From F1-20-MAGs119 sp040401695 (GTDB lineage: Bacteria; Actinomycetota; Acidimicrobiia; Acidimicrobiales; Ilumatobacteraceae): a stretch of 25,481 nt of DNA. How positions within the stretch are numbered: the stretch's first letter is position 1; the number at the start of each line of letters is the position of its first letter. The notes beneath the pieces are model-generated. The model was not told the origin of the DNA, did no database searches, and saw only the letters and a program-made list of their open reading frames with translations. The stretch spans positions 1-25,481 of the forward strand of contig JBBANY010000034.1 of the NCBI GenBank assembly GCA_040401695.1. Reading direction: 5' to 3'. Of the stretch, positions 13,790 through 21,390 are shown one piece after another. The translations under genes were made by a program, and so were the position numbers.

Positions 13790-15001
13790 ATGACCTTGAC
13801 CGATTCGGCCCCCACGGCCACGACCCGCTGGACCGCCCAGTGGCGTGAGCTCTACAACGAAGTCATCAACACGGGGCTCTGCACCGGTTGCGCCGGATGC
13901 GTCGTCACGTGTCCTCACGATGTCATCGGTTACGAACACGTCGAAGGCAAATACAAGCCCTTCCACCTCGAAGAAGAGCTCGGCCTCGACAACTGCGTCC
14001 ACGGCTTCGGTGAGGGCGGCGGCTGCACAACCTGCACCCGCGCCTGTCCCCGCTTCCGCCAGTGGGAACCGGAAGCCGACAAGCACCTTTTCGGACGCGT
14101 GCGCAACCCCGACGAAATGGCCGGTGTCTGGCGCCAACTTCTCCTCACCCGCGCAAGCGACACGGTCCAGCACGAAAAAGGCCAGGACGGTGGCTTCGTC
14201 ACCGCGATGCTGTCGTGGTTGCTCGACAACGACTACATCGAGGGCGCTCTCGTCAGCGGCGTCGAGGACGACGACGCATGGAAGGCAAAGCCCCAACTGG
14301 TGCGCACGAAGGAAGAGGTGCTGGCCACCGCGGGCAGCCGCTACACCTACTGCGCCAACCCGCTGGCGCTGCGTGACGCGAAGGAAGCGGGGCTGTCCCG
14401 TCTCGCCCTCGTCGGCATGGGATGCCAAACCTCGTCACCGCCCGTCATGTGGGACCGCAAGGCGGGAAAAGTCAGCAAGCCGTTCCTCTTCAACATCGGC
14501 CTGCTCTGCTCGAAGACCTTCGACGACGCGATCTTCCCGGAACTCTTCGAGGCCAAGTACGGGCTGAAGAAGCAGGACATGGTCAAGATGAACATCAAGG
14601 GCGTCTTCCAGATCTGGATGAAGGACGGCTCGTACCACGAGATCGACCTGAAGGAATGTCACCAGTGGACGCGCACCGGTTGCAAGAGTTGCCCCGACTT
14701 CGCTGCCGAGCACGCCGACATTTCCACGGGCGGCATCGGCAAGGACAACGACTGGACCCTCACCATCGTGCGCACCGAACTCGGTGAGGAAGTCGTCAAC
14801 CGCATGATCAAGGACGGCGTCATCGTTGCCCGTCCGGCACAGGAAGACGAAGTGGCGATGAAACTGCTGCGCACGCTGTCGATCGTCAGCCGTCGCCGTT
14901 GGCCCGATTGGGCCGACAAGGCACCTTCCATCGGCGTCCCGCCGCCGAAGAAAAAGGCCGAGCCCGCGCCGGCGCAAGAAGGAGCCGCGCCGGCGAACTA
15001 A
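13790..15001 (+). CDS. FrhB-like coenzyme F420 hydrogenase/dehydrogenase beta-subunit family protein
   Basis: Iron-sulfur flavoprotein of 403 aa in the FrhB/FdhB/FpoF superfamily, whose members exchange electrons with coenzyme F420 or related acceptors. The N-terminus binds two predicted 4Fe-4S clusters: CTGCAGCVVTCP (Cys31, 34, 37, 41) and a second set of Cys69, 79, 82 and 86. The FrhB N and C domains follow, with GQDGGFVTAML, GMGCQTSSPP, GLLCSKTFDD and a further cysteine pair in CKSCPDF. It ends in a Lys/Pro/Ala-rich tail. No hydrogenase or formate dehydrogenase partner is adjacent, so the physiological donor is unknown; relatives include ferredoxin- and sulfite/thioredoxin-linked reductases. 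It starts 55 bp after glnK2 but is probably a separate unit. Confidence 0.88.
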   Translation: MTLTDSAPTATTRWTAQWRELYNEVINTGLCTGCAGCVVTCPHDVIGYEHVEGKYKPFHLEEELGLDNCVHGFGEGGGCTTCTRACPRFRQWEPEADKHLFGRVRNPDEMAGVWRQLLLTRASDTVQHEKGQDGGFVTAMLSWLLDNDYIEGALVSGVEDDDAWKAKPQLVRTKEEVLATAGSRYTYCANPLALRDAKEAGLSRLALVGMGCQTSSPPVMWDRKAGKVSKPFLFNIGLLCSKTFDDAIFPELFEAKYGLKKQDMVKMNIKGVFQIWMKDGSYHEIDLKECHQWTRTGCKSCPDFAAEHADISTGGIGKDNDWTLTIVRTELGEEVVNRMIKDGVIVARPAQEDEVAMKLLRTLSIVSRRRWPDWADKAPSIGVPPPKKKAEPAPAQEGAAPAN

Positions 15002-15004
15002 GTT
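14999..15004 (+). promoter_or_regulatory. Candidate -10 element for the esterase gene
   Basis: TAAGTT, overlapping the stop of the preceding gene, is followed by seven bases and the ATG at 15012. It fits the leaderless pattern seen repeatedly in this window, but readthrough from the FrhB-like gene is equally possible. Confidence 0.35.
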
Positions 15005-15011
15005 TCGCCGC

Positions 15012-15935
15012 ATGCCACTTCACCCGCAGGCCAAGTTCATCACCGACTTCGTCGCGAACATCGGCCACAAGCCATTCGAGGAAGACACACCGCAGAACGC
15101 ACGAGAGTCGCGGGCGGCGATGCAGGCGCCTTCGACCGTGCCCATCCACAAGATGACCGACATCGATGCGGGCGGCGTGCCGGCGCGCCTGTACAAACCG
15201 AACGACGATGCGAACCTGCCGCTCCTCGTCTACTACCACGGTGGCGGCTGGGTTCTCGGCAGCGTCGAATCGCACGACAGCGTGTGCCGCGCGATCTGCA
15301 TGCAGACACCGTGCGCGGTGCTGTCGGTCGACTACCGCCTCGCACCCGAGCACCCCTTTCCCACTCCCCTCGTCGACTGCGTGAACGCCACGCGATGGGC
15401 GCATCTGAACGCGACCTCGCTTGGTTGCGACCCCAATCGCATCGCGATCGGTGGTGACTCGGCGGGCGGCAACATCGCCGCGGCAATCGCGAACATGCAG
15501 GTCATTCCCGCCGCCTACCAGTTGCTCATCTATCCCGTCACCGACTGCAACCTCGGTCATTCCAGCCATCAGGAAAACAAGGACGGCCCGTTCCTCACGC
15601 ACGCAGGAATGAAGTGGTTCGTTCACCACTACGTATCCGGCACGAACACATCCCTCGACGACCCACGCCTGTCACCCTTGTTCGATTCGGATGCGAACCT
15701 TGCCGCAGCACCTCCGACCTGCGTCATCACGGCCGAGTTCGACCCACTGCGCGACGAGGGCGACGCCTATGCAGCGAAGCTCGCGGCTCTCGGCGTGCCC
15801 GTCTCGCACATCCGCTTTTCGGGCCAGTTCCACGGCTTCGTGTCACTCGCCGACTTCGTCGACGACGGCAAGGCTGCGATTTCGATGTCGGCGAGCTTGC
15901 TGCGCGCGGCCTTCAACCCGCCGCAACTCAGCTAG
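15012..15935 (+). CDS. Alpha/beta hydrolase, hormone-sensitive-lipase-type esterase
   Basis: Carboxylesterase of the HSL (family IV) group, 307 aa, the usual size for LipN/LipH-type enzymes. The oxyanion motif HGGG (76-79), nucleophile elbow GDSAGG with Ser150, acid Asp244 (EFDPLRDEG) and His274 (FHGF) complete the catalytic triad. DYRLAPEHPFP (107-117) is diagnostic of the family. No signal peptide is seen, so it is probably cytoplasmic; the natural ester is unknown. It starts 10 bp after the FrhB-like gene. Its stop TAG lies in the first copy of a 19-bp tandem repeat. Confidence 0.95.
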   Translation: MPLHPQAKFITDFVANIGHKPFEEDTPQNARESRAAMQAPSTVPIHKMTDIDAGGVPARLYKPNDDANLPLLVYYHGGGWVLGSVESHDSVCRAICMQTPCAVLSVDYRLAPEHPFPTPLVDCVNATRWAHLNATSLGCDPNRIAIGGDSAGGNIAAAIANMQVIPAAYQLLIYPVTDCNLGHSSHQENKDGPFLTHAGMKWFVHHYVSGTNTSLDDPRLSPLFDSDANLAAAPPTCVITAEFDPLRDEGDAYAAKLAALGVPVSHIRFSGQFHGFVSLADFVDDGKAAISMSASLLRAAFNPPQLS

Positions 15936-15964
15936 CGACAAATCGCTCAGCTAGCGACAAATCG
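15927..15964. repeat. 19-bp exact tandem duplication at convergent stop codons
   Basis: The unit ctcagctagcgacaaatcg occurs twice head-to-tail (15927-15945 and 15946-15964). Each copy carries the palindrome GCTAGC: the first provides the esterase TAG (plus strand), the second the glycosylase TAG (minus strand). With a single unit the two stops would overlap in one CTAG, so the duplication appears to have separated two convergent genes that previously shared stop bases. Confidence 0.95.
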
Positions 15965-16637
15965 CCCGTGCCCGCGCGAACACCGCGTCGATCATCGGTT
16001 CGGTGAGTTTGCCCGTGAACGTGTTCTGTTGGCTCGGGTGAAAAGAGCACAAGAGAATCATCCCGCCGTGGTGCGCATCGACGCGCACCTCGACCCCGTG
16101 GCCGAACTTCGGGCGCGGTTTCACGCCGAAGAAGTCGGTTGCCGCCTGGTAGGCGAAGTTTCCGAGACACACGACGACGCGGAGATCGGCGAGCAGGGCG
16201 AACTCGCGATCGAGGAACGGCCTGCACGCATCTCGCTCGTCGGGCAGCGGCGCGTTTGCCGGCGGGGCACACTTCACTGCCGCCGTCACCCACGCACCGC
16301 GCAGTTCGAGTCCGTCCCCGCGGTGCGTGGAAGTCGCCTGGTTGGCGAACCCCGCCTTGTGCATCGCGCGGTAGAGCCAGTCCCCGCTGCGGTCTCCGGT
16401 GAACACCCGACCCGTGCGATTCGCGCCGTGCGCCGCCGGGGCGAGGCCGAGAACCAAGAGACGCGCCGCGGAGTCGCCGAAACCCGACACGCCGCGACCC
16501 CAATAGTCGTCGTCCCGGAAAGCGGCGCGCTTTTCGAGGGCGACACGCTCGCGCCACTCGACGAGACGCGGACATGCCGTGCACTTGTGAACATCCGTCG
16601 CAAGGCGCGCAAGAGAATCCTGTTTTCGCGCGCCCAC
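15951..16637 (-). CDS. Family 5 uracil-DNA glycosylase (UDGb)
   Basis: Base-excision repair glycosylase removing uracil and other deaminated bases. From GTG 16637 it is 228 aa. Motif A GLAPAAHGANRTGRVFTG (from residue 64) lacks the Asp/Asn of other UDG families, which is typical of family 5. Motif B is HPSQQNTFTG (from residue 200). The 4Fe-4S ligands are Cys19, Cys22 (CTACPRL), Cys123 and Cys138. The frame is open to an ATG at 16760, but that would run deep into the divergent phosphatase gene; TACTCT at 16644-16649 lies exactly 6 nt before GTG 16637, supporting it as a leaderless start. GTG 16643 is the alternative. Confidence 0.92.
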   Translation of the reverse strand: MGARKQDSLARLATDVHKCTACPRLVEWRERVALEKRAAFRDDDYWGRGVSGFGDSAARLLVLGLAPAAHGANRTGRVFTGDRSGDWLYRAMHKAGFANQATSTHRGDGLELRGAWVTAAVKCAPPANAPLPDERDACRPFLDREFALLADLRVVVCLGNFAYQAATDFFGVKPRPKFGHGVEVRVDAHHGGMILLCSFHPSQQNTFTGKLTEPMIDAVFARARAICR

Positions 16638-16643
16638 GTGCAC

Positions 16644-16649
16644 AGAGTA
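16644..16649 (-). promoter_or_regulatory. -10 element for the uracil-DNA glycosylase gene (leaderless)
   Basis: On the minus strand TACTCT is followed by GTGCAC and then GTG 16637. The gap of six bases puts +1 at the start codon. The 39-bp divergent spacer also holds TATTTT (16663-16668) for the opposite gene. Confidence 0.45.
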
Positions 16650-16662
16650 GGCGCGAAGCCAG

Positions 16663-16668
16663 TATTTT
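16663..16668 (+). promoter_or_regulatory. Candidate -10 element for the phosphatase/DUF3090/SCO1664 operon
   Basis: TATTTT lies 8 nt before the ATG at 16677 with no ribosome site in between, suggesting a leaderless transcript for the three-gene operon. Confidence 0.4.
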
Positions 16669-16676
16669 CGGAACCG

Positions 16677-17330
16677 ATGGCGCGCGCCGCGAAACCCAAA
16701 CACCCCTCTGCCACGACGGTTCTCCTCGTGAGGCACGGCCAGACTCCGACGACGGGTCAATCACTGCCGGGTCGAGCAAAGGGTCTGCACCTCAGCGACA
16801 AAGGCCGGGAACAAGCCGCCGAAGTCGCCGAGCGGCTCGCAGCGTTCCCGAAGATCGATGCCATCTACGCATCCCCCCTCGAACGCACCCGCGAGACCGC
16901 CGCACCGTTGGCGAAGAAACTCCGTCAGCGCGTCGTCATCGACAAGGGCCTCATCGAATGCGACTTCGGCGACTGGACGGGCGCGAAACTCGCCGACCTC
17001 ATGAAAAAGCCCGAGTGGGCCACGGTCCAACGCGCACCCAGCACGTTTCGGTTCCCGAGCGGAGAGTCGTTCACCGAGATGCAGGTCCGCATCACCACCG
17101 CGCTCGACTCAATCAGGCTTCGTCATCCGGGCGGAGTCGTCGTTTGCTTCTCGCACGCCGATCCGATCAAGGCGGCACTCGCCCATGCGATGGGAACGCA
17201 CCTCGACTTGTTCCAGCGCATCGTCGTCAGCACCTGCTCGGTGAGCGCTCTCGCATACGGGACGGGTTCACCGATCGTCCTCACCGTCAACTCGACGGGC
17301 GGCTCACTGGCGGATCTCCGACCCTCATGA
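16677..17330 (+). CDS. Histidine phosphatase family protein (MSMEG_4193-like)
   Basis: Phosphoglycerate-mutase-fold phosphatase of 217 aa. The phosphohistidine motif LLVRHGQT is near the N-terminus, YASPLERTRETA follows, an IECDFGDWTG segment contains the catalytic acid region, and FSHADPIKAALAHAMG holds the second catalytic His. This set matches the actinobacterial MSMEG_4193 family, which is found with DUF3090 and SCO1664-type genes as here. The substrate is unknown. The ATG at 16677 is preferred because the upstream frame is antisense to the glycosylase gene. Its TGA overlaps the next ATG by four bases (ATGA). Confidence 0.93.
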   Translation: MARAAKPKHPSATTVLLVRHGQTPTTGQSLPGRAKGLHLSDKGREQAAEVAERLAAFPKIDAIYASPLERTRETAAPLAKKLRQRVVIDKGLIECDFGDWTGAKLADLMKKPEWATVQRAPSTFRFPSGESFTEMQVRITTALDSIRLRHPGGVVVCFSHADPIKAALAHAMGTHLDLFQRIVVSTCSVSALAYGTGSPIVLTVNSTGGSLADLRPS

Positions 17331-17854
17331 CGGTGTACCGCGACTTCGACACACCGGATGCTTTCACCACGGCGGCTCTCGGCCGGCCGGGCCAGCGCGT
17401 CTTTCTCATCCAGGTGCGCGGCGAGGGTGAGGTCGTCACACTGAAGTGCGAAAAACAACAGGTGGCCGCGATCGCCCACTTCGTGCGCGAGTTGCTTGCC
17501 GACCTGCCCGACGGTGACATCCCGCTGCCCGACGCACTCGATCTGATACCTCTCCCCCACGGCACCGGGGCGGGGGACGCTGCGTTCGACTTCGTGGTCG
17601 GGCCGATCGGCGTCGCCTACGACCGCGACCTCGACCGCGTCGTCGTGCAACTCGACGAAATGGTTCCCCTCGACGAAAACGGTGAACCCGACCCCGATGT
17701 CGTCGCGGGTCGGGTGCGTGGTCTCATCACGCGCGGGCAGGCGCTTGCCTTCTGCGACCATGCCGATGACGTCGTCGCTGCGGGTCGACCGAACTGCCGC
17801 TGGTGCGGATTCCCGATCGACCCGGACGGTCACCCGTGTCCGCGAATGAACTAG
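17327..17854 (+). CDS. DUF3090 family protein
   Basis: Conserved actinobacterial protein of unknown function, 175 aa. It has the family's start (VYRDFDTPDAFTTAALGRPGQRVFLIQ), a central FDFVVGPIGVAYD segment, and a C-terminal Cys-rich end (CRWCGFPIDPDGHPCPR) that could bind zinc. It is joined by an ATGA overlap to the histidine phosphatase and overlaps the SCO1664-like gene by 19 bp, so all three are likely made together and may act in one pathway. In many actinobacteria the same triad lies near mshC (mycothiol synthesis); mshC is not in the window. Confidence 0.9.
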   Translation: MTVYRDFDTPDAFTTAALGRPGQRVFLIQVRGEGEVVTLKCEKQQVAAIAHFVRELLADLPDGDIPLPDALDLIPLPHGTGAGDAAFDFVVGPIGVAYDRDLDRVVVQLDEMVPLDENGEPDPDVVAGRVRGLITRGQALAFCDHADDVVAAGRPNCRWCGFPIDPDGHPCPRMN

Positions 17855-18555
17855 TCGATCACGACGATCCGATTCGCCTTCTCTCCGAAGGTGACATCGA
17901 AGTCGTCGGTCGAATGCCGTGGAGCAGCAATGCGACCTTCCTCGTGAAAGTCGCCGATGATTCGGGCAGCACGCAGGCCATCTACAAACCATTGCGCGGA
18001 GAACGACCTCTTTGGGACTTCGAACCGGGCCTCCACCGTCGGGAGGTCGCTGCATACGAGTTGTCCGACTCGATGGGGTTCGACCTCGTTCCGCCGACGA
18101 TCCTGCGCGATGGCCCAATGGGCGAAGGCTCGTTGCAGTGGTTCATCGAGGCCGATCCGAACGTGCACTACTTCACCATGTTCGAAAGCCGGGACGAACT
18201 CCACGAGCAGTTGAAGACCATGGCCGTGTTCGACATCGTGGCCAACAACACCGACCGCAAGGGTGGGCACGTGCTCCTCGACGCACACGACCATGTGTGG
18301 GGTATCGACCACGGGGTCTGTTTCTCGGCCGACTTCAAGTTGCGAACGGTCATCTGGGACTTTGCAACCGAGAACCTCACGGCGCTGCACCGCGAAGCGC
18401 TGACACGCATCGTCGACCAGGTTCCGTTGCGCGTTGCCGCCCTCTTGAACGACGAAGAAGTCGCCGCAATCGCCGAACGTGCGGGTTGGCTTCTCGACGC
18501 GGGCGTGCTGCCCTACGACCCGTCGGGTCGCAGGGTCCCCTGGCCGCTCGTCTGA
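17836..18555 (+). CDS. SCO1664-family protein (PI3/4-kinase-like fold)
   Basis: A 239-aa protein with a lipid-kinase/HipA-like nucleotide-binding fold. IYKPLRGERPLWDF (Lys in the phosphate-binding strand) is followed by LHRREVAAYELSD, a catalytic-loop-like FDIVANNTDRKGGH and a DFG-equivalent GIDHGVCF. Together these suggest an active phosphotransferase, but no substrate is known to me. I place the start at GTG 17836, where similarity-like sequence begins; an in-frame ATG at 17803 would give a 52-bp overlap with DUF3090. The conserved triad with the phosphatase and DUF3090 suggests a kinase/phosphatase pair acting on the same target, which is an inference. Confidence 0.88.
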   Translation: MSANELVDHDDPIRLLSEGDIEVVGRMPWSSNATFLVKVADDSGSTQAIYKPLRGERPLWDFEPGLHRREVAAYELSDSMGFDLVPPTILRDGPMGEGSLQWFIEADPNVHYFTMFESRDELHEQLKTMAVFDIVANNTDRKGGHVLLDAHDHVWGIDHGVCFSADFKLRTVIWDFATENLTALHREALTRIVDQVPLRVAALLNDEEVAAIAERAGWLLDAGVLPYDPSGRRVPWPLV

Positions 18556-18562
18556 GCCGACC

Positions 18563-18568
18563 TAACCT
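18563..18568 (+). promoter_or_regulatory. -10 element for the 326-aa unknown gene (leaderless)
   Basis: TAACCT (TAnnnT) is followed by six bases (GCGTCC) and the ATG at 18575, the optimal leaderless spacing, just 7 bp after the stop of the previous gene. Confidence 0.5.
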
Positions 18569-18574
18569 GCGTCC

Positions 18575-19555
18575 ATGCACAGCGACCTCGACTCGCTCGT
18601 CGACCGCGCGGACCTCGACGAAATCATCCGCCGCATCGACGCCATGTGTTCCACCCGCGAGTGGTCGGCTCTCGCATCGTTGCGCGACAAGTCCGCAGCG
18701 GCGGTGCGCACGGGCCGTCAGACCTGGCCATGCGCGACACTCGCCAACTACCGCCTCGCACTCCATGGCCCAGCCGACATCGCCGCCGCCTCGCTGCAGC
18801 ACCCCGCCAGCACCTTCAGCATCGGCCCCTTGACCGAGGTGATTGCCCAGAACCACACGTGGGCGGAACTGCAAGAGCACATTGACGACGCTCCCCTGCG
18901 CGGCTTCGTCGCCTACGAGCGGGCACTGCGCGGCGAGTCCGTGTCCGAAGATCCCGCGCTCCGCGCCGTCCTCGAAATTCCGATCAATCCCGCGGCATGG
19001 GAACCGAACTACGAGCCGCCGGTCTACGACGACAACGGTGTGAGTGCGCCGACACCACAGCTGAACGTCGCACCGACGAACGAGATCGATTGTGTTCCCG
19101 CATCGACCGACGACGATCCCGACATCGAGTCTGCGGTTCGCTCGGTGTTCGACGCATGGACGACGCAGTCGAACGGCCGTGTCTCTTTTGCCGCCGTTTC
19201 GGGCGGTATCGACTCGGCTCTCGGTGCACTCGGCCTCTCCCGTGCGCGCGTGTCACCACTCGAGCCGTCGCAGGTGATGGCTCTCGTCGCGTGGGCCGGA
19301 GCATCGGGTGGCGCGCACGGACGTCGACGTGGAGGTGCGCAGGGCCGGTTCGGCGCGTGGTGGCTGGCAACGGCGATGGCCGATGCTCTCGACGAGTGGC
19401 CGCTTCCACACGGAACGCTGCGCGCCGAGATGGAGGAACTGCAGTGGTTCGCCTGGTCCACGGACGAGCCCGTCCTCGGGTGGCAACTGCAGATCGCAGT
19501 GTGGGACCCGTTCAACGACATGTCGTGGGCATTTTCTGCCCGCGACATGTCGTGA
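18575..19555 (+). CDS. Unrecognised actinobacterial protein, 326 aa
   Basis: I do not recognise this family. The frame has clear coding character: it fits between the SCO1664-like gene and etfA without overlap and starts after an ideal leaderless -10. The N-terminal third (1-120) is helical with DLDEIIRRIDAMCSTREW and later HTWAELQEHI. A Pro/Asp-rich hinge spans about 150-190. The C-terminal domain holds VSFAAVSGGIDSALGALG, where SGGIDSA resembles the pyrophosphatase (PP-loop) motif SGGxDS of ATP-dependent ligases. The surroundings do not otherwise look like a PP-loop enzyme, and the motif sits late, so I treat it as a coincidence unless shown otherwise. There are no membrane spans or signal peptide. 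It may belong to the same unit as the preceding triad. Confidence 0.8.
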   Translation: MHSDLDSLVDRADLDEIIRRIDAMCSTREWSALASLRDKSAAAVRTGRQTWPCATLANYRLALHGPADIAAASLQHPASTFSIGPLTEVIAQNHTWAELQEHIDDAPLRGFVAYERALRGESVSEDPALRAVLEIPINPAAWEPNYEPPVYDDNGVSAPTPQLNVAPTNEIDCVPASTDDDPDIESAVRSVFDAWTTQSNGRVSFAAVSGGIDSALGALGLSRARVSPLEPSQVMALVAWAGASGGAHGRRRGGAQGRFGAWWLATAMADALDEWPLPHGTLRAEMEELQWFAWSTDEPVLGWQLQIAVWDPFNDMSWAFSARDMS

Positions 19556-19565
19556 CGCGTTCTTG

Positions 19566-20531
19566 TCAGCGACCCTTCAGGGCTTCGATCAACTTCGGCA
19601 GAACCTTGTGCACGTCGCCGACGATGCCCAGGTCTGCGATACCGAAGATCGGTGCTTCCTTGTCCTTGTTCACGGCGATGATGTTCTTCGAGCCCTTCAT
19701 GCCGACCATATGCTGCGTCGCGCCGGAGATACCCGCTGCGATGTAGACGCTCGGCTTGACGACCTTGCCGGTCTGGCCGACCTGGTACGAGTACGGAACC
19801 CAACCCGCGTCGACGATCGCGCGCGATGCACCGGGTGCACCCTTCAGCAACTTGGCGAGTTCCTCGACCATCACGTACTTGTCGGACTCACCGAGTCCAC
19901 GACCGCCCGACACCACGATGTCGGCTTCGTCGAGCTTCGGACCGGTCGTCTCTTCGACGTGAACCGCGGTCACCTTGGCAGCACCCGTGGCACCGAGGTC
20001 GGGCACGGCAACCGTGACGACTTCGGGCGCACCGCCACCCGAGGCTTCGGCAGCGAAGCTCTTGGGACGGAATGCAACGAGATACGGGCCCTCGCCGGTG
20101 AAGGTGGTGGTGACCAGCGTGTTGCCACCGAAGATGGGCGTCGTGGCGCTGACCGCGCCACCATCGACGCTGACGTCGATGCTGTTGGTGAGAACGGTCT
20201 TGTCGAGTTTCACCGACAGACGCGACATCACGTCACGGCCTTCGTAGTTCTGCGGGAAGAGCACGAGGTCGGGCTTGTCACCACCATCGATCACTGCCTT
20301 CATCGCCGACGCAACGGCGACGCCGGGAAGCTTGCCCCCGAGGTTGCCCGTCGAATACACCTTTGTCGCACCGTACTGACCGAGCGCGCCGGCGACCGAC
20401 GAGGCATCGTCACCGATGAAAACCGAGACGTTCGACGCAAGCGAGCGCGCCTTCGTGAGCAGTTCGAGGGTGGCCGATGTCGGCGCCCCGTTTGCAACCT
20501 GCGCGAATACCCAAACGTTGTTCACAGACAT
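19566..20531 (-). CDS. etfA: Electron transfer flavoprotein alpha subunit
   Basis: FAD-carrying subunit of ETF, 321 aa, shuttling electrons from acyl-CoA dehydrogenases to the respiratory chain. The C-terminal FAD domain is unmistakable: VVSGGRGLG, SRAIVDAGWVP, QVGQTGKVVKPSVYIAAGI and SGATQHMVGM, followed by IIAVNKDKEAPIFGIADLG and the terminal helix VHKVLPKLIEALKG. The start MSVNNVWVFAQ is the normal ETF-alpha N-terminus. It follows etfB after 10 bp in one operon. The 5726-6967 acyl-CoA dehydrogenase is a plausible donor in this window. Confidence 0.97.
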   Translation of the reverse strand: MSVNNVWVFAQVANGAPTSATLELLTKARSLASNVSVFIGDDASSVAGALGQYGATKVYSTGNLGGKLPGVAVASAMKAVIDGGDKPDLVLFPQNYEGRDVMSRLSVKLDKTVLTNSIDVSVDGGAVSATTPIFGGNTLVTTTFTGEGPYLVAFRPKSFAAEASGGGAPEVVTVAVPDLGATGAAKVTAVHVEETTGPKLDEADIVVSGGRGLGESDKYVMVEELAKLLKGAPGASRAIVDAGWVPYSYQVGQTGKVVKPSVYIAAGISGATQHMVGMKGSKNIIAVNKDKEAPIFGIADLGIVGDVHKVLPKLIEALKGR

Positions 20532-20541
20532 GTTGTTGACC

Positions 20542-21318
20542 TCAGATCACTTTCAGGTTTTCCAGGAACGCAACGATCTTGCCGAAAGACTCACCGTCGT
20601 CCTCGATGATCTCGCCGGCCTGACGAGCCTCGGCTTGTGCGACGTTCGAAATCTTCTGACCGGCACCGGCCCATCCGGCAGGCGACACGCCAAGGTCGGC
20701 AGCGGTGACGGTGTCGACCGGCTTGCTCTTCGCCGCCATGATGCCCTTGAAGCTGGGGTAACGCGGCTCGACCACACCGGCCGTCACGCTGATGAGCGCA
20801 GGCAACGGACACTCGACTTCGTCGTAGCCGGACTCGGTTTGACGATCGACTTTCAGTGTGCCGCCTTCGACTGCAACCTTCTTTGCAAAGGTCACCGACG
20901 GAAGACCGAGAACCTCTGCCATCTGCTCGGGAACCGTGCCGGTATATCCGTCTGACGACTCGGTGGCGGCGATCACGAGATCGGCACCGCCCAACTTCTT
21001 CACCGCAGCGGCGAGCACCTTTGCGGTGGTCAGCGCGTCACTGCCCTGCAGCGCCGGGTCGGAAACGAGCACGCCCTTCGCCGCGCCCATCGCGAGTGCG
21101 GTACGCATGCCTGCGGTCTCACCGTTCGGTGCCATCGACACGAGGTTGACTTCTCCTCCACCCGCGGCGGCAACGAGCTGCAATGCCATCTCGACGCCGT
21201 AGGCGTCGGAGTCGTCGAGGATGAGCTTGCCGTCACGCTTCAAGGTGTTTGTGGAGCCGTCGAGGGCGCCGGGCGTGGCGGGATCCGGAATCTGTTTCAC
21301 ACAGACGATCACGTTCAT
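20542..21318 (-). CDS. etfB: Electron transfer flavoprotein beta subunit
   Basis: AMP-binding partner of EtfA, 258 aa. It starts MNVIVCVKQIPDP, the standard N-terminus, so ATG 21318 is chosen over the 11-residue longer frame from 21351. GGAG lies five bases upstream of this ATG. ESSDGYTGTVPEQMAEVLGLP is the conserved beta signature that contacts AMP and the recognition loop. It is the first gene of etfBA. A TACCGCTCGGTCGGT element 15 bp upstream of the start could be a TetR-type operator. Confidence 0.97.
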   Translation of the reverse strand: MNVIVCVKQIPDPATPGALDGSTNTLKRDGKLILDDSDAYGVEMALQLVAAAGGGEVNLVSMAPNGETAGMRTALAMGAAKGVLVSDPALQGSDALTTAKVLAAAVKKLGGADLVIAATESSDGYTGTVPEQMAEVLGLPSVTFAKKVAVEGGTLKVDRQTESGYDEVECPLPALISVTAGVVEPRYPSFKGIMAAKSKPVDTVTAADLGVSPAGWAGAGQKISNVAQAEARQAGEIIEDDGESFGKIVAFLENLKVI

Positions 21319-21333
21319 AAGGCTCCCATTGTT

Positions 21334-21347
21334 ACCGCTCGGTCGGT
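21334..21347. promoter_or_regulatory. Possible TetR-type operator in the etfB/lipid-kinase spacer
   Basis: ACCGCTCGGTCGGT contains the inverted ACCG/CGGT half-sites and the smaller CCG-CT-CGG palindrome. Such elements are common operators of TetR-family regulators of fatty-acid genes. It sits 15-29 bp before the etfB start, over the probable promoter. No regulator gene is nearby. Confidence 0.3.
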
Positions 21348-21390
21348 CCACCGCCCAACCGAGAAGGCCCGCTGGTAGCGTTTCGGGACC

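Noticed and set aside
12103..13821. 572-codon open frame on the minus strand across amt2 and glnK2
   Set aside because: It is the antisense shadow of two unmistakable genes; its product is Asp/Glu/Arg/His-rich with no recognisable domain.
19195..19220. SGGIDSA in the 326-aa protein as proof of a PP-loop ATPase
   Set aside because: The motif normally opens an N-terminal Rossmann-like domain; here it lies near residue 210 with no other PP-loop features, so I left the function open.
19308..20609. 433-codon plus-strand open frame
   Set aside because: Overlaps the 3' part of the 326-aa gene in another frame and runs antisense through etfA.
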